DNA of 64,000 nt from Fen-1254 sp963769605. GTDB taxonomy: Bacteria > Bacteroidota > Ignavibacteria > UBA10030. Made by a program: the position numbers and the translations under genes. The first letter of the stretch is position 1. Every line of letters starts with the position of its first letter. The stretch lies in NCBI GenBank assembly GCA_963769605.1, contig CAVYML010000002.1, forward strand, positions 62,001 through 126,000, given 5' to 3'. The notes under the pieces were generated by a model, which searched no databases, was not told the origin of the DNA, and saw nothing but the letters and a program-made list of their open reading frames with translations. This document shows, piece by piece, positions 27,571 through 38,408 of this stretch.

Positions 27571-29825
27571 ATTCTTTCGGCAAACATACAGAAAAACAAA
27601 ATACCGTTCAAACTCTTTCTATAGAAGGAATGACATGCGCAAGCTGCGTTGCGAGAGTTGAGAAAGCTTTAAAAAAAGTAGACGGCGTGAAAATCGCCAA
27701 TGTCAACCTTGCAACGGAAGCCGTAGCGCTTTCCTTTGATCCTTCAAAGACCGGATTGACTGCTCTGGCCGCGGCGGTAGAACGGGCAGGATATATCTTG
27801 GTTGTGCCGGAACCGAATATGGAATTGCAATACGATTCGACCCAATATGCTAAAGACCTGTATTCACGGCAGGAAAAATCATTCCGGAAGCTCATGCAGG
27901 AATTTATCATGAGCCTATCGTTCGCTTTGCCGGTCCTGTTCCTGAGCATGTTTAGTATGACGAATTGGTTCATGTCCGTTGTCCCCTTTTCGATGGAAGT
28001 GCTTAACAAAATTCTGTTCCTGCTCACGACGCCGGTCATGATCCTTGCCGGAAAACGTTTTTTCAAGCCGGCGTGGCAGCAAGCGAAAAATTTTGCGGCA
28101 GACATGAATACGCTGATCGCAGTCGGAACCGGAACAGCTTATTTCTACAGTTCTTTTGTAGTGCTGTTCCCGGAATGGATGCCAACACGTATGGTGTATT
28201 TCGATTCCGCTGCGATGATCATTACTTTGATCCTCATGGGCAAGATGCTGGAAGCAAGAGCGAAACAAAAATCGTCCGATGCGATCAAAGCGCTTTTAGC
28301 CGTGCAGCCGAAAATTGCGCATGTAATTCGCAATAGCGTGGAAGTTGATATCCCGGTTAAAAGTGTAAAAGTCGGCGACACTGTAGTCGTCCGGCCGGGA
28401 GAGCGTCTGCCGGTGGATGGTACGATTGCGCGCGGCCAATCGTCAATCAATGAATCGATGATCAGCGGTGAAAGCATGCCGGTGGAAAAACAGACCGGTG
28501 ATTCGGTTTTCGGCGGAACAATAAACGAGACGGGAAGTTTTGAATTCCGTGCTACTGCGATTGGAGTGGGAACAGTCGTAGCGCATATTGTAAAAATCGT
28601 CGAAGAGGCTCAAGGTTCCAAAGCCCCTATTCAGCATCTTGCCGATAAAATTGCTTCTGTTTTTGTCCCTATCGTATTGGTCATTGCGCTTTTTACTTTT
28701 TTTGGATGGTTTTTTATCGGCGGATCGGAATTTACTCCGGCGATGATCAATGCCATTGCCGTGCTGGTGATTGCATGCCCGTGCGCACTGGGACTTGCAA
28801 CGCCGACCGCTCTGATGGTCGGAACCGGCAGAGGAGCCTCGATCGGAATTTTAATTAAAAATGCCGAAAGCCTGGAGCGTGCGCAAAACCTTCAGGTCGT
28901 TGCATTCGATAAAACTGGAACCATCACATGCGGCAAACCTTCCGTGACCGACTTATTTACGGCAGACGGAACGGATCAGGAAAGTATGCTGCGCTATGCT
29001 GCATCTCTGGAGCGGATGTCCGAACATCCTCTTGCGCGGGCAATTACGGCGGCTGCTAAGGATCGTTCTCTTTTATTTTTAGAGACGGATGCGTTTCAGT
29101 CCCGCACCGGATTCGGCGTTGCCGGAATAATCGCCGGAGAACCGGTCATCGTAGGGAATGAACAGCTAATGATTCAAGAAGAAATCGATATCTTTTCTGC
29201 TGCTGCGTTCGTTCGGAAAAAAACAGATGAAGGGAAAACACTGTTATTTGTCGCTGTAGGTAAAAAATTATGCGGCGTTGCGGCAGCTGCAGATACGATT
29301 CTATCGGGGTCGAGAGAAGCAGTTGCAGATCTGAAAAAAGTAGGCATCGAGACGGTCATGCTGACCGGCGACACGGAACGGACGGCTCAGATCATTGCCG
29401 GACAGGCCGGCATACAACGTGTTTTTGCGCGTGTCTTGCCGGAACAAAAAGCATTGAAGATCAAAGCGCTTCAAGCAGAAGGTAAGGTTGTGGCCATGGT
29501 AGGGGACGGAATCAACGATGCACCGGCGCTGGCTCAAGCGGATGTAAGCATTGCCATAAGTTCCGGAACCGATGTTGCTATGGAGACTGCCGATATCACC
29601 ATCATGAAATCCGATCTTCGCGGAGTCGTCCGTGCGATTGCCTTATCCCGCCGAACAATGCGCACGATCAGACAGAATTTATTCTGGGCTTTTATTTATA
29701 ATGCGGTCGGCATTCCGCTCGCGGTCTTTGGCTTCCTGAATCCCATCTTTGCCGCTGCTGCCATGGCATTGAGTTCTGTCAGCGTCGTCTCTAACTCCCT
29801 CCGGTTACGAAAAGCCTCTCTGTAG
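27567..29825 (+). CDS. copA: Copper-translocating P1B-type ATPase
   Basis: 752 residues. An N-terminal HMA domain (GMTCASC, about 21-27) is followed by eight transmembrane segments, with the ion-binding CPC in VIACPCALGLATP. The cytoplasmic domains carry SGES (MISGESMPVEK), DKTGT (AFDKTGTITCGKP), the SEHPLARAI His-Pro motif and GDGINDAPALAQ. The CPC motif places it in the P1B-1 Cu(I) export group. It uses ATP to pump copper out of the cytosol. It is downstream of and overlaps copZ; no metal-sensing regulator is beside it. Confidence 0.96.
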   Translation: MNSFGKHTEKQNTVQTLSIEGMTCASCVARVEKALKKVDGVKIANVNLATEAVALSFDPSKTGLTALAAAVERAGYILVVPEPNMELQYDSTQYAKDLYSRQEKSFRKLMQEFIMSLSFALPVLFLSMFSMTNWFMSVVPFSMEVLNKILFLLTTPVMILAGKRFFKPAWQQAKNFAADMNTLIAVGTGTAYFYSSFVVLFPEWMPTRMVYFDSAAMIITLILMGKMLEARAKQKSSDAIKALLAVQPKIAHVIRNSVEVDIPVKSVKVGDTVVVRPGERLPVDGTIARGQSSINESMISGESMPVEKQTGDSVFGGTINETGSFEFRATAIGVGTVVAHIVKIVEEAQGSKAPIQHLADKIASVFVPIVLVIALFTFFGWFFIGGSEFTPAMINAIAVLVIACPCALGLATPTALMVGTGRGASIGILIKNAESLERAQNLQVVAFDKTGTITCGKPSVTDLFTADGTDQESMLRYAASLERMSEHPLARAITAAAKDRSLLFLETDAFQSRTGFGVAGIIAGEPVIVGNEQLMIQEEIDIFSAAAFVRKKTDEGKTLLFVAVGKKLCGVAAAADTILSGSREAVADLKKVGIETVMLTGDTERTAQIIAGQAGIQRVFARVLPEQKALKIKALQAEGKVVAMVGDGINDAPALAQADVSIAISSGTDVAMETADITIMKSDLRGVVRAIALSRRTMRTIRQNLFWAFIYNAVGIPLAVFGFLNPIFAAAAMALSSVSVVSNSLRLRKASL

Positions 29826-30110
29826 CCGTTTTTGGGCTTGCCCGCAGTATATCATCTTCCCCTCAGAAATCGCAAGAGACTACTTGGCGGAAGAAATTAA
29901 CGGTTACTCACAGCATTTTGAAATATTGTTTATTGCTCATTGAACAGCTTTACTTTATTTGATACTGTGTATATATTGTACTGTTCCCGGTTAGAAAAAA
30001 TAAATCAAAACACAAAATAAGAGACAAATTCTGCGTAAAAAAAGGTCATTCTTAGGAAAATGGAATTATATTGTCAGATCATCGTTATGCACATTCTAGA
30101 AAAGGATAAC

Positions 30111-33100
30111 ATGAAAAAATTACTTCCGCACGAAAAATATTTTTCTTCCATGCCTTCAGGACAATTCAGCATCGCTGCAATCCTGGCGATCCTCTTCGTC
30201 ATTTTCTTCTCTGCTCATGCACAGGATTACACGCGCGGTGTGGGCGTCTATCCGGGGGATGTCAAAGAGGATTTTTCGCCGGCGATGAAAATCGATACAA
30301 CGAATTATCGCAACCTCGCATTACATCGACCCGCTTACCAATCGAGTTGCTACAATTATAATCTCACCGCACAACTTATCACGGACGGAATAAAAGAATC
30401 GCGGCTTCCGGGCTGGATCGTGACAACAACCAGTACGGACGGCATTGTGAAGAGAAATGAGCGGGAGGCGGTTCTTGACCGCCACATGGCGACAAGAAAA
30501 TCTTTAGAGAGTTCCGCAGCCTGGCTTCAAATAGAAATGGCCGGAAACAGTATTATTCCCGATCTCGACAGCATTAATGTGTCCGGCAGTTTATTAGTTG
30601 ATAGTCTTCGTGTTCAACATTGGAATATAACTATTCGCGGTTCTCAAGACGGTTTGCAATGGAATAAATTGGGAATCGTCGGCGGCGATGGATTGCCGGG
30701 GGATTCTACAACAGGCCCGTGGCGAAGATTTGCTCCGCCGAACTTGCGAATTTTCAGTTATCCATTTAAACTCGATACGCTTGCACATTATAAGTTTTAC
30801 AGGCTTGATGTAAATTCTCCAAACGCAAAAAGCTGGGCTATCACTGAACTTGCGATGTTCAGGAACGGGAAACATGCTCCTATAGGAGGTCCGTATGATT
30901 TTACAAGCGCATGGATGAGCGCCGGTGCAAAAACCGAATGGGTTTATGTAGATCTGGGATCTCAATGTTCATTCAATCGTATTGTTTTAAATTGGATAAG
31001 CCGCCCTGCAGCTGGAGCGATTCAAGTATCAGACGATGCAGTGAGATGGAAGGATATTATCCCTCTGCCCGGCGCTTTAAATCCGGTTGATGATCTAACA
31101 CTTGACAAACCGGAAAAAGGAAGATATGTACGTGTACTGATGCTGGAGCCCGGTTCAACTGATCATTACATATTAAGTGAATTGGAAGTGTATGGAAAAG
31201 GCGGTCCGATTGCAGCCGCGCATCCTCAATCCAAAACAGATAAGAACGGCAGAATGGATTTGGCCGGTGGTGCATGGAAAATTCAGCGTGAATCGCTGGT
31301 ACAGGCGAACGGTGAAACATTATCCAAGCCTGGATTTAATGACAAAGATTGGATCACTGCAACAATTCCGGCTACCGTGCTTGCAAGTTATCTCAATGCG
31401 GGCGCTTTACCGGATCCGAATTTCGGGGACAATCAATTGCTGATTTCGGATTCTTACTTCTACTCCGATTTCTGGTACCGCGATGAATTTATTGCACCTG
31501 ATTTTTACAAAGGGAAACGGATGTTTCTCAACTTTGACGGAATCAATTGGAAAGCAGAGGTATATCTGAATGGACAAAAGCTCGGATTGATTGAAGGAGC
31601 CTGTACACGAGGACAATTCGATGTAACCGATATTCTTCTTCCCGGAGAAAAAAACACTCTCGCGGTACGCATTAAGAAAAATGACACACCCGGATTTGTC
31701 AAAGAACAAACGAAACTTAGTCACGATGCAAACGGCGGCGAGATAGGTGCAGATAATCCGACCTTCCACGCATCTGTCGGCTGGGACTGGATTCCAACTA
31801 TTCGCGGTCGAAATATCGGCATATACAGCGATGTATATCTTTCGACAACCGGACCTGTCACGATTGAAGACCCTCTCGTTTCGACGGACTTGCCTCTTCC
31901 GGATACGACATCTGCGGATATTACAATCACACTGACTCTTCGCAACCATACGTCGAACAATGTAAAGGGAATTATAAGCGGCACATTCGGCAAAGTACGC
32001 TTTGAGCAGCCGGTGACGCTGGGCGCAGCGGAAACTAAGAACGTACATTTTACTCCTGCGGACTTTCACTCACTAAAGATGAAAAATCCAAAGCTATGGT
32101 GGCCCAACGGATATGGCGGGCAGTATCTTTATGACGTTGAAGTTAAGTTCATTTCAGCAGATGGTGTACTATCGGATTCAAAAACGTTTCAGACCGGTAT
32201 CAGGAAAATGTCATATTCCGAAGACGGCGGAGCTTTAAAAATATTTGTAAACGGCAAAAGATTTATCGGTTTCGGAGGCAATTGGGGTTTCTCGGAGTCG
32301 ATGCTTAGGTACCGTGCACGGGAATATGATATTGCAGTACGATATCACAAAGAAATGAATTTTACGATGATTCGAAATTGGGTAGGACAGACAGTCGATG
32401 AAGAGTTCTATAAGGCTTGCGACCGCTACGGCATTATGATCTGGCAGGACTTTTGGCTTGCCAATCCCGGAGACGGACCGAATCCCAACGATAATGCTAT
32501 GTTTATGCAAAATGCGGAGGATTTTGTGAAACGAGTTCGCAATCATCCGTCTATGGCGCTCTATTGCGGACGCAACGAAGGAAACCCGCCGGAACCGTTG
32601 GATTCAGGGATTAGGAAGTTATTGTCACTATTACATCCTGATTTGCATTATATCTCGAGCTCTTCATTTGGTGTGGTTAGCGGAGGCGGGCCCTATAGAG
32701 CTATGCCCGTAAAATTCTATTTTGAAAAAAGGGCAACGGAAAAAATCCACAGCGAATTAGGAATGCCGAATATGGTTTCGTATGAAAGCTTAAAACAAAT
32801 GCTTCCCGATTCTTCCTTGTGGCCGATTGACCGTCTCTGGGGCGTGCACGATTTTAATCTGGAAAGCGCTCAATATGGATACACATTCATTCAACAAATA
32901 AATGATAATTTTGGCCCCGCGGATAATCTAAAAGAATGGCTCTTACTCGCACAGTGGATTAATTATCAGGGATACCGAGCCATGTTCGAAGCGCAAAGCA
33001 AAAATAGGATGGGGCTTTTGTTATGGATGAGTCATCCTTCATGGCCCTCGATGGTATGGCAGACATATGATTACTATTTCGAACCGACTGCAGCATATTT

Positions 33101-33701
33101 TGCCTGCAAGAAAGCATGCGAGCCGCTGCATATTCAATGGAATCCTTTAAGCGACAGTATTGAAGTTGTCAACTACAGGAACTCGAACGGAAAAGATCTT
33201 ACCGCAATAATGGAGATTCTCAATTTAGACGGTACTGTAAAATTTAAAAAGAAGATCGCTGTCGATTGTCCGGAAGACCATATTGTCCGATGTTATCCGA
33301 TGGAATATCCTTCCGATTTGAGTAGTGTTTATTGTGTACGACTGACCTTAAAAAAGGGCAGCTCAATAATTTCGGAAAATCTTTATTGGCGAGGGCTCAA
33401 GGAAGGCGATCTTAAAGCCGTTCGGGATCTTCCAAAAATAAAATTGGAGACTAAAACAAAAACATCTCGAAAAGGAGATAGAGTATTCTTGACAACGATA
33501 TTGGTGAACAAAACAAAACAACCGGCGCTTATGGTCAAATTGAGCGTCATCGGCAGCAAGAGCAAAGAACGGATGTTGCCTGTGATCTTTAGCGATAATT
33601 ATATTTCTCTCATGCCTGGAGAACGGCGAGTCGTCGCAATGGAAATGCAGGCTGCGGATACGCGCGGTGAACAACCTGTAGTGACTGTTGAAGGTTTCTA
33701 A
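30111..33701 (+). CDS. Large exported discoidin-GH2 glycoside hydrolase
   Basis: About 1196 residues from ATG 30111, which has AAAGGA upstream; the ATG at 30060 is less likely. A signal region (ILAILFVIFFSAHAQ) is followed by two F5/8-type-C/discoidin-like modules (about 65-365) and then a GH2 enzyme. Likely acid/base E823 in CGRNEG and nucleophile E882 in HSELGMPN match the exo-glucosaminidase/mannosidase branch of GH2. Discoidin modules usually bind carbohydrate. Substrate (chitosan oligomer, mannan or glycoprotein glycan) is uncertain. It stands apart from the other glycosidases and is monocistronic. Confidence 0.88.
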   Translation: MKKLLPHEKYFSSMPSGQFSIAAILAILFVIFFSAHAQDYTRGVGVYPGDVKEDFSPAMKIDTTNYRNLALHRPAYQSSCYNYNLTAQLITDGIKESRLPGWIVTTTSTDGIVKRNEREAVLDRHMATRKSLESSAAWLQIEMAGNSIIPDLDSINVSGSLLVDSLRVQHWNITIRGSQDGLQWNKLGIVGGDGLPGDSTTGPWRRFAPPNLRIFSYPFKLDTLAHYKFYRLDVNSPNAKSWAITELAMFRNGKHAPIGGPYDFTSAWMSAGAKTEWVYVDLGSQCSFNRIVLNWISRPAAGAIQVSDDAVRWKDIIPLPGALNPVDDLTLDKPEKGRYVRVLMLEPGSTDHYILSELEVYGKGGPIAAAHPQSKTDKNGRMDLAGGAWKIQRESLVQANGETLSKPGFNDKDWITATIPATVLASYLNAGALPDPNFGDNQLLISDSYFYSDFWYRDEFIAPDFYKGKRMFLNFDGINWKAEVYLNGQKLGLIEGACTRGQFDVTDILLPGEKNTLAVRIKKNDTPGFVKEQTKLSHDANGGEIGADNPTFHASVGWDWIPTIRGRNIGIYSDVYLSTTGPVTIEDPLVSTDLPLPDTTSADITITLTLRNHTSNNVKGIISGTFGKVRFEQPVTLGAAETKNVHFTPADFHSLKMKNPKLWWPNGYGGQYLYDVEVKFISADGVLSDSKTFQTGIRKMSYSEDGGALKIFVNGKRFIGFGGNWGFSESMLRYRAREYDIAVRYHKEMNFTMIRNWVGQTVDEEFYKACDRYGIMIWQDFWLANPGDGPNPNDNAMFMQNAEDFVKRVRNHPSMALYCGRNEGNPPEPLDSGIRKLLSLLHPDLHYISSSSFGVVSGGGPYRAMPVKFYFEKRATEKIHSELGMPNMVSYESLKQMLPDSSLWPIDRLWGVHDFNLESAQYGYTFIQQINDNFGPADNLKEWLLLAQWINYQGYRAMFEAQSKNRMGLLLWMSHPSWPSMVWQTYDYYFEPTAAYFACKKACEPLHIQWNPLSDSIEVVNYRNSNGKDLTAIMEILNLDGTVKFKKKIAVDCPEDHIVRCYPMEYPSDLSSVYCVRLTLKKGSSIISENLYWRGLKEGDLKAVRDLPKIKLETKTKTSRKGDRVFLTTILVNKTKQPALMVKLSVIGSKSKERMLPVIFSDNYISLMPGERRVVAMEMQAADTRGEQPVVTVEGF

Positions 33702-33853
33702 GGATCTGCAGTTGACGGAAGAATATGCATCGGCTGTACATCTTGGAGGGAGAACGATTCATACGATAGACTTCACTGACGGATATGTTCTCTGGATAAT
33801 GAGTTCATTGGCAGGAAACTGGAATCTCTGAAAAGAGCATCAAGGAAGTTCAT

Positions 33854-34339
33854 ATGAAACAGCAATGTCACATTTCATTTGTTTACGGCAGCGTGTTGGT
33901 AATTGTATTTTGCATAATTTTTTATGTCATACGAGGCGACTATCTCCAGGCATGTCTTTGGGTTTTCTTTATAGTGGCTTTTCTCCGGCTTTACGTCAGA
34001 TTTTTTCCATCCATTTCCCGCTCTATGGGATATGGATCGGTTGCAGATCAACCCGCAAAGGATGTCCAGCCTTCAAGTGCGGCGGTTTTACTCTATACCG
34101 GACTCGGATGCCCGTTCTGTCCGCTTGTAAGAAGAAGACTCATCGAGTTGCAGGTAAAAATGGGTTTCGATTTAAAAGAAATCGATATAACATTCAAACC
34201 GGATTTGATGATTGCAAAAGGTATCCGTGCATTGCCGGTTGTCGAGGTCGGAAAATCTCATTGGATCGGAAATGCTACCAGCGAGCAATTGGCAGCTTTC
34301 ATCAGAAGCAACGCTGTACCAATGCAAGCTCCCTCTTGA
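33854..34339 (+). CDS. Membrane-anchored glutaredoxin/thioredoxin-like protein
   Basis: 161 residues. Two hydrophobic segments (about 8-26 and 33-50) anchor the protein, and a soluble thioredoxin-fold domain follows (about 70-155). That domain carries the redox motif LGCPFCPLVRRRL (CPFC) and the glutaredoxin-type cis-proline segment IRALPVVEVG. The second frame of the same region also reads open but lacks these motifs, so this frame is chosen. It could reduce or isomerise disulfides at the membrane. The topology and substrates are not known. Confidence 0.78.
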   Translation: MKQQCHISFVYGSVLVIVFCIIFYVIRGDYLQACLWVFFIVAFLRLYVRFFPSISRSMGYGSVADQPAKDVQPSSAAVLLYTGLGCPFCPLVRRRLIELQVKMGFDLKEIDITFKPDLMIAKGIRALPVVEVGKSHWIGNATSEQLAAFIRSNAVPMQAPS

Positions 34340-35118
34340 GCAGATCATTTGAAGTGCAAGTTATATAGAAACTAATAAAGAGTATTTCCCCAAAAAAGCA
34401 AGCTGCCGCTGTTCATAACGATGACTATCGGGTAAACTCTGCGAAAGAAGAGACAAAACAGACAGACATGTGAATGCAAATACCCAAAGTTCATTAGTCA
34501 GGAAAACAAAAACCCCGCAATTTTTACCATCGTTCAATGCAAAGCGATACCATGATGTTCGCTGCAGACAGTAACTTGCCAAATCTTCCGGCAGTTGAAA
34601 TTAAATTACTTTTCTTGTCTATTTAAAGAAGAATTTTGGCAAATAGTTCGGCTGCACCGGCATCGGATTCTTCTTATACTTGTTTCATATATATGATGTA
34701 CCAGGGATTACATGCAAGGGAAAACTCGACATAGTTATTTTTTTGTATTGTGTATGATTCTTGATGCTGTCCAAAATATTTATTTGTTGGCAGGATAGGC
34801 ATTCTGTCATATTACAAAAAAACAACAGACAGGAATGTTCGTCCTCCGATAGTTTTTCTTTTTAGACAGCGTCTGCGTAAGTTTTGAAAGAAGAGCCGGC
34901 ACATGATATTCGAAAGTTCTGAGAGTCTGTACACGATAAAAAAGAAGGAGAAGAAACTCAGTATCCTTATGGCAAATCAGGGAAGAAAGAAATTGTATAT
35001 CCGATCAATAGATGATATATTACATGCTATAAAAAAATGGATTCCCTCTCTTCCAGCTATTGTTGTAGTGGTGTAGTGGCAGCGGGGAAGGTTCAAAAGG
35101 CTAAGTGAAAGAAATCTC
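34340..35118. other. Intergenic region, no convincing gene
   Basis: About 780 AT-rich bases. The only short ORF with any context is at 34969-35076 (MANQGRKKLYIRSIDDILHA..., 35 codons) with an AAGGAGAAG about 15 bases upstream. Spacing is poor and nothing resembles it, so it is not called. No tRNA, CRISPR or strong hairpin was seen. Confidence 0.5.
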
Positions 35119-35829
35119 ATGGGAAAATTGAAACCGCTTATTATTGTGAATATCATTCTCGTTGTTCTTTTCGTGGGATCTATAGCATTTGCAACGATTC
35201 GTTTTGGGCCGGAGCTCACAAGGTTGGTTAGTGACTCTCATAAATTCAGAGAATACGTGTTGTCCTTCGGACCCTGGAGTGCTGTAGTATTCATGCTTTT
35301 TCAAGTGCTTCAAGTAGTGATTGCCTTCATACCGGGAGAACCGGTGCAAATCGCGGGAGGGTATATATTCGGAACTTTCTGGGGGACAGTATATTCGATG
35401 CTGGGTATAACGGCAGGATATATTATTGTTTTTGCATGTGTGAGACTTTTTGGTTTTCCGCTTGTTAAGAAATTTGTTCCGGAGAAAGAATATAATAAAT
35501 TCAGCTTGTTGATCAATAACCCGAAACTCGAAACAACAATATTTCTTTTATTCCTTATACCGGGTATTCCCAAGGACATTCTTGTCTATATCGCCGGACT
35601 TACTCCAATTCAGCCTGTTCTTTTCTTTATCATCATCTTTTTTGCACGTTTGCCTGCAATGATCGGATCTTCGTTTATCGGCGCTGAGATTCAATCGAGT
35701 AAGTACCTTGTTGCCATTATTGTTTCTGCTGTAGCGAGCATATTATTCGTTATCGGATATATCTATAAGCAGAGAATCATTGACTACGTTCATTTGAGAT
35801 TCAGCAAAAAGAAGATTGTCCGCGAATAG
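35119..35829 (+). CDS. TVP38/TMEM64-family (DedA-like) membrane protein
   Basis: 236 residues with about five or six transmembrane helices. The SNARE-associated/VTT motif is clear: FIPGEPVQIAGGYIFGTFWG and, later, LIPGIPKDILVYIAGLTPI, followed by ARLPAMIGSSFIGAEI. These proteins form two re-entrant loops facing each other and are thought to act as lipid or undecaprenyl-phosphate transporters or flippases in the inner membrane. The gene is a single unit. The substrate is unknown for this branch. Confidence 0.88.
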   Translation: MGKLKPLIIVNIILVVLFVGSIAFATIRFGPELTRLVSDSHKFREYVLSFGPWSAVVFMLFQVLQVVIAFIPGEPVQIAGGYIFGTFWGTVYSMLGITAGYIIVFACVRLFGFPLVKKFVPEKEYNKFSLLINNPKLETTIFLLFLIPGIPKDILVYIAGLTPIQPVLFFIIIFFARLPAMIGSSFIGAEIQSSKYLVAIIVSAVASILFVIGYIYKQRIIDYVHLRFSKKKIVRE

Positions 35830-36020
35830 AGAAAAGAAATAAATCCCGCTGGCGCTCGGGGAAAAGAGCCGGCTTCAATCGAAGAGTTCAATTCAGCAGC
35901 ATACGTTTTTGAAGTATTTGCGTGTTGTGCCTTCCCCGTTTATACCGATAAAAATTAAAATTCTCAGGGTGCCTCTCTTCACAACAAGTCGCAGAAGACA
36001 ATGAAGGAAGTAAAATACTT

Positions 36021-37109
36021 TTACCACTCCACTGATAAGGAAAAACGAAATTTTTCCGCCAATGGATCTTCATCTGTAGATGGAGCATCGATATAGCTGA
36101 AATCGAATTCGCAGACATCGTATCGGAGTCCGGCGCCGAGTGTCAAATACTTCTGATTGCCGTTGTTAGGATCTTCATAAAAATATCCAATACGGAGCGC
36201 AATGAGCTTCGGACTTCCATACCAATATTCAAATCCGGTGCTCAAGTTAAATTCACGAATTTGTTCGTCGAAGCTGGAGCCAGTCCACGTCGTATAAAAG
36301 GCCTTATAGAATTCATCCGGCGTTCCGCTTGAGTCTCTTTTGATCAGCAGTCGATTGACATCTGTAACCCATGTCAGCGTATTATATTCGCTTTGGACTA
36401 TATCATAAGCAAAACCGAGTCGGAGGTTCATAGGAAGTGGATCTTTTACGAAATTAAAAGTGTAATAAATATTCGGACCTATATTAGATATATACATTCC
36501 TAACGCGAGATTATTTCCGAGATCAACTCTGGTAAATGGAATCACGACACATTCCGGTTTATAGAGCAAGCCAATATCAAAGCTGACTCCTGATGACCTT
36601 TCTACGCCGACGGCTTCCGCTGTTTCTAAAGGAGGAAGCTTACTGTAAATATATCTTGCATTTAAGCCTAAGCCCAAAGTAGGTAATACTTTTATGGCAT
36701 ATCCGATTGTAAAGGCCATTTGGTATGCGTCGATTGTCGCAAGATCTTCAAGCGTTTGATAAAACTTGCCGACGTTTAAATATGTAGCCGTAGCAGAAAC
36801 AACTCCGTCCAATTCTTCGACAGACTGCCTATATGCAAGATCTGCTATCCATAAATCAGGAATATCCAATGAAGGACACCAATTGGTGTATGATGCGGCA
36901 ATTCCCGAACCTTTCTGAAAAGCATATCCTGCGGGATTCCAATAGCCGGCCTATACATTGTCGGTCAGGGCAACGCCTGCTTCGCCCATTCCTCCGGCGC
37001 GTGAATCCGGTGAAATCTCCAGAAACGGCACGGCGGTCGTTTGCACCTGTGCTTGAAGAAGGTGGACACACACTATTGTGCCAAAAACCAGAAAAAATAA
37101 TTTACGCAT
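36021..37109 (-). pseudogene. PorV/PorQ-family outer-membrane protein with in-frame TAG
   Basis: About 362 codons of a beta-barrel protein. From ATG 37109 the chain begins with a signal peptide (MRKLFFLVFGTIVCVHLLQAQ) and the family N-terminus FLEISPDSRAGGMGEAGVA. A TAG at 36951-36953 interrupts, and the same frame continues with AGYWNPAGYAFQKGSG and then a full barrel ending FRFSLSVEW. A single substitution (TAC or TAT to TAG) would explain it. TAG is the normal stop of radA and of the TVP38 gene here, so genome-wide recoding is ruled out. PorV-type proteins serve as type IX secretion shuttles or as general FCB porins. The protein could be truncated or a consensus error. Confidence 0.82.
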
Positions 37110-37193
37110 GAACCCAATCCTCCGATATTTACACATTGCTCTATAAGATAAGTTTATGACTTTATCTTATCAAGAACCGGTTGACTTTCATTT

Positions 37194-38147
37194 TTATAAA
37201 TCTATTGCCATTGTGAAGGAAGGGATAATTTCGACATCGCCGCCCGGAAGAGTTCGGGGTTGAATTTCCGCATGAAGCTGCATTTTATGATTCTCATGTG
37301 CCGCATTCCACACTGCTTCGAGCGCTCCGAAGAGATGATTTACAAGCAGAACACGGCTTGCTGTTGTTGCGACAGCATAATATGAATTAGCCTGTCCGCG
37401 CATATTCCGGTAAAACAAGAAATGCGGCGACACATCCATCTGATATGTCCCTACAAAATTTATATTATCCGTATAAAGCGGAGTATTCCCGTTCCACGCA
37501 TCGTCCCATCCGCCTACATATTGCGGATACTTCCCTATCAGTTCGTAGTACTGCTGATCGGGACGCTCCGGAAGAGAATGTGTGAATCCGAATCCGGTCG
37601 TACCGGTTGTTACTGATGCACCGATCTCGTCTTCGAGCGTATTAAGCTTAGCCCAATCGACACGTTCCCACGGCGGCAAACTTGTATTGTTCGAAATAAT
37701 AATTCCGGCGGTGGAGAATTGCGGCAGGACTGCCTGAATCCAATCCACATACCGCACGACCGACCAATTTTGATCTGCATATGTTTGAAAATCATTTGTC
37801 TCTCTATTTCCCTTTGTGTTATAGATTGCACATACGATCCACATAGCCGCTTCCACGCCGAAAAAGGCCATACTTTGCAAGTAATTTTTCGTGTAGAATT
37901 GTCCTGCGCCGGGGACCACAGCCGAAAGCAATCCTGCCGTGATGGGGGAATATCTTACTGGTTCTGCAGATTGGAGCGAATCACCGAGCAGACCTGTCCG
38001 TGAAGCCGGGGACGCAGAGAGATCGATATCGAGATTACCGGTCAGTGTATTGGTGATTTGCGAGGTTTGGACTAATTCACTTCTCCACTGTGCATTGGCT
38101 GCACAGGGAAGCAGAAAAATAAAAAAAACAAACATGATTTTTTTCAT
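37194..38147 (-). CDS. DUF5683-domain outer-membrane-associated protein
   Basis: About 317 residues from ATG 38147, which has AGGAG upstream; a longer in-frame start at 38189 is unlikely. A signal peptide (MKKIMFVFFIFLLPCAANAQ) precedes a region with the DUF5683 hallmark SAVVPGAGQFYTKNYLQSMAFFG and a second hydrophobic stretch. DUF5683 is common in Bacteroidota and Ignavibacteria with unknown function, often beside PorV-like genes as here (84 bases from the PorV-like start). The two probably belong to one envelope transcription unit. Confidence 0.82.
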   Translation of the reverse strand: MKKIMFVFFIFLLPCAANAQWRSELVQTSQITNTLTGNLDIDLSASPASRTGLLGDSLQSAEPVRYSPITAGLLSAVVPGAGQFYTKNYLQSMAFFGVEAAMWIVCAIYNTKGNRETNDFQTYADQNWSVVRYVDWIQAVLPQFSTAGIIISNNTSLPPWERVDWAKLNTLEDEIGASVTTGTTGFGFTHSLPERPDQQYYELIGKYPQYVGGWDDAWNGNTPLYTDNINFVGTYQMDVSPHFLFYRNMRGQANSYYAVATTASRVLLVNHLFGALEAVWNAAHENHKMQLHAEIQPRTLPGGDVEIIPSFTMAIDL

Positions 38148-38408
38148 TAAACATCTCCTAAAATAAACGCAAACCTTTTGTACTTTCATTTATTGAAAAG
38201 CCGACAAGAGTAGTGAAATACATTCGCCATTCTTGCGTAAAATCGAAAATCGAATTTAAAAAATACTCCCCAAGGTCAGCTTGATAAGCGATACATGTCT
38301 TAGATGCCGGCCTGAATGCATTATGTAATCTGATTTTTGGCTGACAGGAATTCTGTTTCGCGCAGCAAGTCAGTATTCTCTGGTCTCTAAGATCCTTTTT
38401 TACTTTGT

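Noticed and set aside
34969..35076. A 35-codon plus-strand frame with AAGGAGAAG upstream.
   Set aside because: Spacing to the start codon is too long (about 15 bases) and the peptide resembles nothing known.
36951..36953. Genome-wide TAG reassignment to explain the PorV-like gene.
   Set aside because: TAG is the ordinary stop codon of radA (22370-22372) and the TVP38-like gene, where reading on gives nonsense.
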